64,000 nt of DNA from positions 4,080,093 to 4,144,092 of the forward strand of contig CM119271.1 in assembly GCA_051294375.1 (NCBI GenBank). Reading direction: 5' to 3'. Shown here piece by piece: positions 35,301-45,800 of this stretch. Numbering within the stretch: the first letter of the stretch is position 1; each line of letters opens with the position of its first letter. The notes below the pieces were generated by a model. It was given only the letters and a program-made list of their open reading frames with translations. It ran no database searches and was not told the origin of the DNA. The translations under genes and the position numbers were made by a program. Origin of the DNA: Paraspadella gotoi. Its lineage: Eukaryota; Chaetognatha.

Positions 35301-38300
35301 TGGAAAAAAAATGGAAAAGAACATTTATCACTAAACCTTGTAATTAAATAATCAAATAAGAGGGGAAAAGTTGTGCAAAAAAAGCTGCTGGAAAGCAAGC
35401 GCACCAGTTGTTATATATATATATATTTTCATACAATTAAAACATTCTTTGAAATATACCACTTCATTGATAGGGAATCCAGGTACTCTGGGAGTGAATA
35501 AACGAGACTGTTAGGGAGTCGTGATTGAAAGCTTGCTGGGAGCTGCTATATCATTATCTTGTAAGAGTGATGGAGGCCTTAAACCATCAACGCCTGTCCA
35601 AAGTCAGGGGCAAGATAGCTTGTTTATTAAATGAATTTTTATATTGGTTGTACCAATTTAATAGGAACATAAACGTCAGGGAATTTTCTAACTAATGAAA
35701 TGATCAAATATCAATCATATTGAGTTAGTTAACAGGAATATTTATTTAACAAAGCTTTTCATTTCACTGAACGTAGTGTTTTCTTAATTTGATTTCTAAA
35801 TATAATCGAATTTATCTTCTTTTGCAGATAATGGACAGGTTGAATTCGTTGACGACCCAGTTGGAGAAGTTCGGGGAATATCCTTGCAACCTCGAAGATG
35901 TGAACGCGATGATGTTTTATTTCACAAAAACGACGAGAACTTTTGCCAATCATCTTATCTCCCGATGCTTAGGTCATTTTAAAACGGATTTTTACCAAGC
36001 TTTTGAAATCATAATAGGCTTAAAACTTAAATAATAACCAATGGATATTGTTAATTCAATCCAGGCGAAAGTCAGCGCCGTCCGGAAGGTTGCGAGCTAC
36101 TGCGCCAGGCGAGACGCCTGGAAGAGACATTCGCCCAAGGCATCGACGACGCTCGACCGGAAGAAGAGGAGCTGATGATTGAGATTTTGGAGAACATGAA
36201 AAAATTTCGAGGGAGCGAACTACTTCCCTACATCAGCTTCGACGTCTTTATATTCTCCGCGAAGAAGCTGGTCGCGCAGTTCAAGGAGCCCATCGATAAG
36301 TGTCTCGGCAAGGTGACGCTTTTTAAATTTTACTAAGTTCACTTAACCACTTTTGTTCAATACTAATATTAATAATTAGGTCCGAGATTTGATTTTAAAA
36401 GATTTGGCCAACCTCGCTCAAGAGGAGCTCAGCAGTTTTCCCGCGCTGAGAGAAAAAGTCCAAGAGATCATCACTTTTTGCTGCGACGAGGCTTATAAAG
36501 AGTGCAAAACAGACTTGGACAAATATATGAAGAAGGAAATGATACCATACGCCAATGTACGTGCTTAACATTATGCTGAAGCGATGATAAAATCGGGAAT
36601 ATATTTTCGAAAGGAAAAATCGGCATGAAACAATCGAGATCTTGAACGAACTAAAACTCGAAACTTCGCAGAGGGCGAAGAGAGAGAAAAACAAATAATC
36701 ACTGCAATGCTATGGTACTACTGCGTTACAAATTTTCAGTTATATTAATTAGTTATCTATTGATATAATAGGACAATCTTTTCGTACGTGAGATGGAAAC
36801 CTGCGCCGAGGACGACAAAAATGTAGAAGACGAAGCGGTTTCTGATTCTCGATTAGACGGATTTTCCGTTGGTCAATGTAGAGGTAAGACTAAGGTTGTC
36901 TGAGAATCGCCAAGAGTGGTCACTCAAGAAAAACAAAAATCCCACCCCTTTCACTCAAGGAAAACCTAAGAGCAGATTTCATCGAAGATTCATTAGGAGA
37001 ACGTTTAAAGTTCTTCCTAGTGGTAAGACTAGGATCATCTGGGAATCGAAAGAGTGGTCACTCAAGAACAAGAATGGTAATTCCAATATGTTGCGCCGCA
37101 GTGACTTTATTTTTTTGTGTATTTCCCTTTGATCATATGATATGACATGACATAATTAAAAAAATTTTTCGCCCATGTATTTATGACATGCACTGCATCA
37201 AAATTCCATCTTTTAGCAGTCCCTTAGATTTGAGGTTTTTTTCTGTCTTAACAAATGAGCAACCAACTATAGGCAAATTATTTGCATTTTTAACATAAGT
37301 GGGACAGACCAATGGACAGACATACCGACCGAACGACCGACCAAAAAGTGACTTGCGGCGCAACAAAAAACAAAATTCCCACTCCTCCAGGAAAATTTGA
37401 GAGCATGTGGCGAGGCTACTTTGCAGATCCACTGGCCAATCGTTTTGGCCGAAGATTCTTGCCGTGACCTCTCTCTCTCTCACCCTCCCTCTTTCCCTTT
37501 CTGCCCAGTTATATGTTATACCTCTATTCTTGTGTCTGAAAAGGTCTGAATTTTTGCTCTTTTCTAATAAAACCTTTACTCATGTTAGAAATCTACTATG
37601 AAATTAAATTCAATTGGGGCGGGGGTTCAAAACTATATATTGAAGTAAAAAAAATTTTTTAAAAAAGTTCCATTTTAATACTTTTATTGTTGCTATCAAA
37701 ATTAAAATATTACTATATAATGATAAATTTTTTTTTAATCAATCTTAACTTTTTTTGATGGATTCTGATAAAGCATAAAAAGTTAAATAAAAAATATAAC
37801 TACAACTTTCAAAAATTTTGATGTTTTTTTGGTCAAAATTAAGAAAAAGTAATAAAATTATTGAAAGATGATGATGATTATAAATAGTTTTTCATATGTT
37901 TCACCCACTTATGATCAAAATATCGAAAAAAGAATTATACTTTGTGTAGACAACTTTTTGCAAGCTACCTGAATCTTATCTTAAAAATAAAAAAATCCTA
38001 AAAATTGTTTTAGCCTTTCCTATTTATAAATAAATATTAAAAAAATATATTGAGTATGGAGTATTATTAATTTTTTTGTCTATTCACATTTTTTTAAAAA
38101 TGTCTAAATTTTCGTTTGAGCAGGTGTTTAATTCAAATTTCTTCACCACCTTACTGAGTTAGGCTCTCCTTAAGGCGGGCCAAAATTTAACATTTTTTAC
38201 AATATGAAAAAGTCTGCAATAAAAGTTTTTTGTCCTTTTACAACCAAATTGATTTATGATATTAGATTTTGATTAAATTAATTTTCCTCATGCATGGAAG

Positions 38301-39405
38301 CATTTTAATATTTAACAATATATATGAAATCCTTCAAAAATTTTTAAAAATAGATTCTGATAAAGATTAAAAAGTTAGATAATGGTTAGTACTACAAATT
38401 TCAAAAATTTTAATGAAATGGGCTAAAATTTGAAAAACTTTAAAAAATCATCATCATCATCATTCATTAAATTTTATAGTTTTTATTAATTTTCATAAAT
38501 AAAAAACATTATTATTAATAACCTTCATCTAACTTTTCAAGCACTATCCGATTCCGTTAAAAAAAATTAAAATTTATTAAAAATTTTTTTTCACATTATA
38601 TATTCGTATCGTAGTAATCGGATAATATAAAATAGCTTCCATGCGTTTAGCTATGAAATAAATCTTAATTTTTTAGATTTTCACGATCCTTAATAAACAC
38701 ATTAACAATATTTATACCGGACTTCTGTTAGTTTGTAAACTGTTCCGCCTTACTATTCATGTTGCCATCAATATTTTCAGTTTCTTCTATCCAACACGGA
38801 ACTATTCCCATCGCGGTACTACCTGCACCTGTCTCTCCTTCTCAAAGATCCATCAGGACAAAGTTCAAGGTTCTTTCGCCAGACTTGAACCAGTGGCGGA
38901 TCCACGAGGCCGGACAGCACTATAAAAATATCATGACCTACTACAAAATGGCCAAAAGACGCCTCATGGAATACGTTCCAATGGAGATCAACTACACGAT
39001 GTTGATTTGTTTGAGCGAAAACATCGATCAAAAAGTTAGTTTTTCTCGTCAAATGTAAAATTGTTTAATGTGTTTTTATTATTATTGTAAGGAGATGGTG
39101 TTATAAACTCCAAATAAGTTATATCCTCTGCAAATAGTATTTTGTTATCATCTAAAAAAGTAAACAAACTAGATGCCGTAACTACTGTAATAAAATCAAC
39201 AAACACGCAGGTAATGGCGATGGCAATTTCCGCGGATCCTGCGGAGCGTCGGTCGCTGATGTGCGCTCCCAAACTGGACGCGTATCGCACCAAGCTGATG
39301 AAGATGATAGCCAATCTGAAGAATTGCCTGCAAGAGTTGAATCGCCTCCTCAACGACAAGATGCTGACCAACCTCAGCTTCGAGGAGTTGAGAATTGAAG
39401 ATTGA
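32323..39405 (+). CDS. Mx-like dynamin-superfamily GTPase (gene 1), complete
   Basis: Fifteen exons join in one frame to 753 residues: 32323-32412, 32500-32693, 32851-32979, 33113-33215, 33447-33631, 33870-33960, 34042-34146, 34441-34539, 34612-34746, 35828-35972, 36065-36312, 36380-36556, 36772-36883, 38781-39034, 39211-39405. All introns are GT-AG. Residues 1-94 are a Ser/Pro-rich leader, then [20 protein letters not shown]. The GTPase domain has G1 GDQSSGKST (105-113), the family signature [16 protein letters not shown]3 DLPG (208-211), G4 TKPD (277-280) and a G5-like KGRSQ (312-316), where vertebrate Mx usually has RGQ. Exons 9-13 match the Mx middle domain/stalk, with a divergent acidic segment at about 570-625. 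Exons 14-15 carry the GTPase effector domain. Mx proteins oligomerise in the cytoplasm and block viruses in vertebrates; here function is inferred from family. The usual Mx length is about 620-700, so this one is long at the N terminus and in the stalk. Confidence 0.9.
33759..33768. other. Assembly gap, 10 N, between direct repeats
   Basis: Lies in intron 5 of Mx-like gene 1. About 40 bp containing AATAAATGGTGATTAATAAT occurs on both sides, so the gap is probably a tandem repeat or an unmerged overlap. No exon is affected. Confidence 0.95.
34157..34380 (-). mobile_element. tRNA-derived SINE, family 3, in intron 7
   Basis: Minus strand: GGACTAAAATCCACC, GCGGCCATTGGTGCAGGAGG (A-box region), B-box-like AGAGTTCTAGTCC, GGCGCTTAACCCGCCTGTAA, and 3' end TTACTGTCTCTTCA. 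It fills most of the 294-bp intron, and its 3' end lies 10 bp from the exon 7 splice donor. The same intron exists in gene 2, so the SINE did not create it. Confidence 0.75.
35471..35665 (+). repeat. Dispersed repeat G, uninterrupted copy
   Basis: Runs from TTGATAGGGAATCCAGG through GGGAGTGAATAAACGAGACT and CAAAGTCAGGGGCAAGATAG to the hairpin ATTGGTTGTACCAAT. It lies in intron 9 of Mx-like gene 1. It is the reference copy for the split version at 23533-24222; the 3' half alone occurs at 44048-44155. Confidence 0.65.
36879..37088 (+). repeat. Tandem repeat of about 140 bp in intron 13
   Basis: GGTAAGACTA followed by GAATCG and AGAGTGGTCACTCAAGAA occurs at about 36883 and again at 37022. The second copy is split by the TTGCGCCGC element and resumes at CAAAATTCCCACTCC (37371). 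The first unit begins at the exon 13 donor itself. Confidence 0.6.
37089..37365 (+). mobile_element. TTGCGCCGC element with both terminal inverted repeats
   Basis: Left end TGTTGCGCCGCAGTGACT and right end AGTGACTTGCGGCGCAACA are inverted copies, giving a 277-bp element with no coding frame. Internal landmarks are GTATTTATGACATGCACTGC and GTGGGACAGACCAATGGAC, followed by GACC/GACA tandem motifs. No clear target-site duplication is visible. Related truncated copies are at 25298-25580 and 15566-15840. Confidence 0.7.
37640..38170. repeat. AT-rich dispersed repeat in intron 13
   Basis: TTTTGATGGATTCTGATAA, ATCATCATC-type runs and GAATTATACTTTGTGTAG match the insert nested at 23640-24130. Weaker similarity extends to 430-600, 2200-2400, 47790-47960 and 59580-59760. 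These may be internal parts of related hAT-like elements. Confidence 0.5.
38171..38752 (+). mobile_element. Second TAAGGCGG-ended element, no matching TSD
   Basis: Starts TAAGGCGGGCCAAAATTTAA and ends CTGTTCCGCCTTA, the same ends as 30875-31703. Flanks GCTCTCCT and CTATTCAT do not match, so it may be two partial copies or a rearranged one. It ends 28 bp before exon 14 of Mx-like gene 1 and may overlap the branch-point region. Confidence 0.55.
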
Positions 39406-39899
39406 GATAAAACTGAAAAGCCAAACGTTGGAGCCACTTCTCTTAGATGTTAGTTTTACTGTTTCTTATTCACGTTCTTTTATCACCCTGTTTTATCTAC
39501 TTCGTTAGGTAAATGGATTTTTCATCCATTAATTCACGTTTAGTTTTAAAAAAGTTACAAATTTCGTGTTTTTTTTTTTCTTAAATAAAAGCGTTTTTCG
39601 TTCCAACTTCTGATAATGTCTTGTAAAGAAGTGCTAGCGATAGCTTTTGTCAAGAAAATTCCTTCAGTACAACGGAGAAGTGTACTTCGTTTCACAAGAT
39701 AAATCATTCGGGTATTTGTAAACGATGGAAAAACGGAAGTGGGAACAATATATCAATCACCGAATGACAAACATTGTGGAATGGCCATGCAACAAACCTA
39801 CAGAGCTAATTACAAATCTAATCGGTTCCTACGAATGAAAACTATATATAGAACTCGAAATATCGGTTAATTCTGTAACCCAACCAGCTCTTTCCGGCG
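39406..39899. other. Shared 3' intergenic region of the Mx-like pair
   Basis: About 490 bp between the two convergent stop codons. It contains one plus-strand AATAAA (39584-39589) and no clear minus-strand hexamer. The 3' untranslated regions of the two genes could overlap, which would allow antisense pairing. Confidence 0.6.
39584..39589 (+). promoter_or_regulatory. Polyadenylation signal of Mx-like gene 1
   Basis: AATAAA 179 bp after the stop codon of gene 1, following a T-rich run. Confidence 0.6.
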
Positions 39900-42800
39900 T
39901 CATAATGAAACGGATACGCCCGTCGACCATCCATCGAGCTGCTTCCGGCAATTTTCCATTTCCCGGATCTTCTCGCGAAGTTTTTCTCTCTCTGCGCCGA
40001 TTCGAGGGTCCTCGCTCATCGACCGGATTTCCTCGTCGCTGGCCGTCGACGTAATGGACGTCACCTGCGGAAAATTGGGTAGGGAGACGCTGAATTGAGG
40101 ACCGAGTGGTTTGATTTTGGGGACGTTGCTTGAATTTGAAAATAGATGAGCAGAGTTTCCATTTAACGTTAAAACGGTGGGGAATGTTATCCTGGATAAA
40201 ACCCTATCTCGAGTCTGATTATGGCCAACACCAACATTAAGCTTATATTATACATTTATAACTCCAAAATCTGTGCCTTGTTACGTAGAAATTGAAAAAT
40301 CCATCAACCATTCATCAGCGGCCATTGGTGCCGAAGGCAAGTCATTCGCCTCCCAAACCAAAGGTCCAGGGTTCTAGCCCGGTGGTCGCCTAGCAGTTTA
40401 GAGGGACGGGGCGCTTAACCCGCCTGTAACATGGTGTTACAGCCTGATCCGAAGCTCAGGGACTGCTTATATTGAACGGTTCTGTCACTAATACATATCA
40501 ATAATTACTGTCTCTTCATTGGTGAGCCCGACTTCCAAACACAACAGCAACAACAACACTTTCAGGCAACATGACTCAACCTGGCGATGCACTTTCCGCC
40601 ATCAACACATCAGGCGACATGCCTCAACTTGGTGATGAACTTTCCACCAACACAACAATTCACTGAAGAGACGCAACAGACTTCTCCCTACGGGAGGGGG
40701 GCACAGACCATCAGTTTCACATCCGACCACGGAAAAATTCCTACCACCTCCGTTACCCTTCCTACCGAGTACACGACCATCAGTTCACATCCGACCACGG
40801 AAAATTCTACCACCTCCGTTACCCTGTATGGTGGACTAAAATCCACCAACCATTCATCAGCGGCCATTGGTGTGGAGGCAAGTCATTCACCTCCCAACCC
40901 AAAGGTCCGGGGTTCTAGCCTGGTGGTCGTCTGGCAGTTAAGAGGGACGGGGCGCTTAACCCGACTGAAACATGGTGCTTATATTGAACGGTTCTGTCAC
41001 TAACACATTTCAATAATTACTGTCTCTTCACTCACCTGATTTTGCACGTTAAAGCTGAGCTTACGCAACATGATGTACAGAATCTTCATGGGTACGATCT
41101 CCATCATGCGGCGCGAGGACACTCTGAAGTAGGCCTTGATGTTGAGGAGGTGCTTTCGCGCCTCGTTGCGGCACCAAATGTCGGAATCGGGCGACAACAC
41201 CTCGACCTTCGCCAGGGTGAGGCCGGTCGAATCCGGCGTGGGGTTGCTCTCGGGATCAGCGGGCATTCTGAGAACTCCGGCCACCATTTGAACTTCTTGG
41301 TCGTAGATGTTATCCTGCATGACGATGATTGCATAAGATTTTGAAAATCGCAAAATTATTGTAACTCTATATTTTTAAAAATTTTATAAAGTTCAAATAA
41401 TTTTGAATAAATATTGAATAATTTAAGTTTACTTCATATTTTTGTATAATGGGGAAAGGGATGTTACTGTTAGTGCTGTTATTTGGAAATAGAAGGAACA
41501 TCTACACGAAACAACGTTAAAAATATTTTCTGCCCTAGCCTAGGTTTCTAATTAGATATATTGTGGCGGTATATTCACACCGCCTCACGTTCACCCGGCT
41601 GTTGCCATAANNNNNNNNNNCTGTTGCCATAATATCACAACGTTCTTGTTAGAAAGTCATTTAAATTCAAACAAGTTTGAGCAAACAATGTCTGATCTGC
41701 CCACGATCATTAGCGGTAATTAATTAATTAATTCAATTAATTAATTTAATCCTAAATGTTTGTTTTTAGGTGTTTTCGTCACTGAATACGACAAAAGCAA
41801 CGAAGATGATGATGACAATAATGCCGATAACGATTCACTTACTTGATTATCGTAATAAGAGGTTTCGATATAATAGTAATGATTTACCGACAAAATTTTG
41901 GGGTGGGACCGACAAAGTGGAGGAATCGGAATCTGCTGATAAGCAGATCCGACTAAAAACAAGTTTGAGCAAACAAGGTCGAATCTGCCCACGATCATTA
42001 TCGGTAATTAATTAATTAATAATTAATTTATTTAAGTTAATTATTTCATTAATTAGGTAATTAATTAATTTGATCCAAAATGTTTGTTTTGATTGATTGA
42101 CTGATTAATTAATTATTGATTAATTACTTGATTAATTAACTGATGAATTATTTGATTAATTAATACATCTTGCATTTACATTTAAAATAAAAAGAAAAAG
42201 AAGCATAATCAATTAGTGAAACAAGTTCTTTGTTTTTTCCATTTAAACTCATTTCCACTCAAACGATTCCATTGAAACTTGATTTCCAGTTAATCACACA
42301 CTTTTCTACCCAAATACAAAATTTCAAGTCAATCGCCCCATCCATTCATGAGTAATTGGTGTTCAAATAGTGAAATAGATTTTTTTGTTTTTTCCATTTA
42401 AACTCATTTCCACTCGGACGATTCTATCGAAACTTCATATCCAGCTCAATCACACACTTCCCTACCGACACACAAAATTTTATTCCAATCCATCCATCCA
42501 AGCACGATTAATTGGTATTTTTTGCTAAGGTGGGACAGACGGACAGACAGACGGACATAGTTTTTTTGGTACTTTTTTTCAAAGAAGCCCCCTTGCTGCG
42601 GCTCCTAAAGCAGCAGACTCAAACACGCACAAAAATTGTATTTTTCTGCTTCCGTCGTCGTTTTATGCGTCACTCCTTTTGTCGTCGCTCTCATCGTCGC
42701 AACTGTTTCCTCCATCGTTCAAATTATCGTCGTCGTTTCTGTCGATCCCGATCCTGACGGAAGCTTAATTCTTTCTCTCGCTGAGACCCAGCAAGCCAGA

Positions 42801-45800
42801 ATTTTATTGTTGCAAAAGTAGCATAGGAAAAAATAACCCTAATCCCTAACCATAATCCCACCCCTAATCCCTAATATCTATCCCCTAAACTAACCTTATC
42901 CCTAACCGAAACCCTAAACAATTAATGCATCGTCGTCGTTTTTGTCGATCCCGATCCTGACTCTGTCATCCAGCCAGAGAGAGAGCTTGACTTGACTTGA
43001 AAGGCATTCGTCCAACGAGGACTACCTCACTCTCAAAGCTGTCTAAGATGGTAGACTTGAGACTTGCCTTGAGAGGCTGCAGCCAGAATGTTGTTTAATT
43101 AGGGTGGGGAAAGATAGAGGAAGAGAGGGAGAGAGGAGGAGGGAGGAGGGGATTGGGAAGGTGAGGAAGAGGGGGAGGTGACCAGGTCGGCTGGGCCTGA
43201 CCCACTCCGTTACTCAAGAAAACAGATCGGGATTCGCCTTTCGGCTTTTCCTTCTCCTTGATCGCTTGAGCCTCCCGTCTCTTTTGCCATCCGAAAGGAT
43301 GTTCCCGCTAGCACCGCGTGGAGGTAGAGACGTACTGCTAGCCCAGAGAGAGAGCGCGAGAGAGATTCGCTGCTCCGTCATACGGCAATGGGGCATCGAT
43401 GGAAAAGGCCTTTTTTTTTGCATAATTTATCATAATTCGATGTTCTGTTATGATATAAGTGAATGCCCAACAAGATTGAGGGGGCGGACCGACTTACCGA
43501 CAAAGTGAATTATAGAGTCGGGATCTGTTGAAAGCAGATCCGACTAATAAATATCTACTAAAAGGCCAAACAGATAGGGGTGGAAAGTGGATAATTTGTT
43601 TAGGAATCAAGGTTATGCGTGATTTGATATTATTATAGGATAAAACGATGTGATATTAAAGTATAAAAAAATGAAACGTAATTATTAAAATAATTTTAAA
43701 AGGCATTTTTTAATATACATAATTTTAGATTATTTTAAACGGCCAGGACGAGACAAACTGACCTGCGTGTAGATCATGTCCTCCATGTCCATGTACTCTT
43801 CCAGTGAGGCCTTGCACTCGCTCAAGGCTTCCTTACAGAGTTTCGTGATGATGTCGCGAACAGTCTTCTCCATTTCTGGGAACACTTCCAACCTTTCGTG
43901 AGCGAGTTGTTGAAATTCCAGGTCAATTAATTGGTAGACCTGGATGTTTATGATAATTAGTCTTTTACGCTGTCGCTGTTTAAAAAAAAATTAGCATCGC
44001 AAGATTTATTCTTCATTGTATATGTCATTATGTCACTATGTCATTAACTTGTAAGAGTGATGGAGTCCTTAAACCACCAAAGCCTGTCCAAAGTCAGGGG
44101 CAAGATAGCTTATTTATTAAATTAATGGATAATTTTTATATTGGTTGTACCAATTTCAAATTACAAATTTTAGTTTAAGGGGACCAAGTGAACAGGGGGG
44201 TAAAAAGCTGAAAACATAACATTTGACCCTTTAACTTAAGCTGGTTCTGATCATATAATTTTTTCTTCTATAATCATTTGGGAAAGTAGTTAAAAAATTT
44301 GATAAAATCAGCGAGCTTAATTTTCTTTAAAAAATCGGTAAGAAGAAAATCTTTTTCAAGTTTAAAATTTTTTTTTCCAAAAAAGGGTAAGATCTAATTT
44401 TAAAAAGATTTTCAGCTTTTATCACAAAAATTTATAAGAAAAGTATCGACTGATTTATTTAAACTTTCTTTTCAAATGATTCTGTTAATTGGATGAAAAT
44501 AAAACTCTTTGAAGTAATATAAATATAAAAAGAAGAGAAAGATTCTGTACTTCTGCTAAATTTTTAATTGTTATAATTAGGAATCAATATAGTTTAATTA
44601 TACATTTAAAGGATGAATATGAATATTAATTAATAATTATTACAGTTTTGTTTCTGTAAGAATAGAAATTTAGGTTTGATTTGTCTGCTTTTAAGTAAAT
44701 ATAAAATATAAAAATATTAATCTTGTAAAGCTTTTGTTCAATAAGGCTTAAACCTAAAATATAGCTTTGTACAGTAAAAAATAAAAAATTGGAATTTAGT
44801 AAAAAATACTTTCTAATGCAAAAATAAAATAATGGATTATATAAATATTTAGGTAGGGTCAACTAAATTTTTTTTTTATAATTATTAAATTTTTGTTTCC
44901 GCTACAATAAGAGATAGGAATTTTTTTGCCAGTTTCCCGTGCAAAAAAAAATTAATGACTATCACCATTCAAATTCCTTTGATGATAGACCCTTAAGCTT
45001 ATGATATCATTTTTATCACTGGGTCCCCTTAAGAAAGAAGCCGCTCCTCTAATTATCTTTTATCCATTACCATCGTAGTAAAAGGGAAATTGGAAGTAAA
45101 ATTTAATTTTTGTCTCGATGAAACATCCGCAATTTTTCATGTTTTCGTCTCACTAAAACATATTTAACAATAACAGAAACCGCGAGATCCTACGAAATTG
45201 TCACCTGCTGAAGACACTCCATGATCGGCACTCGGCACGCCCCCACGAATTCCCGAATGTTCGCCTCAAAGACGGAAAACTTGACATAAGGCAGCAGCTC
45301 CCGTCCGCGCATCTCGTTCATGTCCCGCTTCAAAGTGTTCAGGAGTTCCTCGTCCTTGGAGGAAGGGGCCACGGCTGTCGAAGCGGCGTCCGGAGCGGCG
45401 ACGGCGGGGGCGTCCGCTGCAGAAAGACATTCGAAGGCGTCATCAACGCAGTCGAAGGAACCGTCTGACACGGATCGACACCGAGAGGCGTTGCCTGGAA
45501 ACGATACGAGGCTCGTCGTCGTCGTCGGCGGCTGACCTTTTCTTCTCCTTATATTGTGAAGTTTATCTCATTCGAATTTCAAGCCAAGAAGTAAAATCAC
45601 GTTTTTTTCTCGCCTTTTAATCGACGTTATCAACTACATTTTTAACCTCGTTATATCTACTTCAAGTATATCGTCCGTTTATTATTGTTTTGAATATAAT
45701 AATAATACGTTGTTGAAACGTAAAATCTCTTTTGCCTTTGTTATTGACATTCCAAGTAGTTGATATAAAATTATTTAAATTAAATCAACGACTTAATTCT

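Noticed and set aside
36869-37132. Open frame continuing exon 13 of Mx-like gene 1 past its donor
   Set aside because: The donor GTAAGA at 36884 is strong and joins in frame to the effector-domain exon at 38781. The extension runs into tandem and transposon sequence.
40587-41003. Thr/Ser-rich frame resembling a mucin exon
   Set aside because: It spans a pair of short tandem duplications and then runs into a SINE; no splice sites or start support it.
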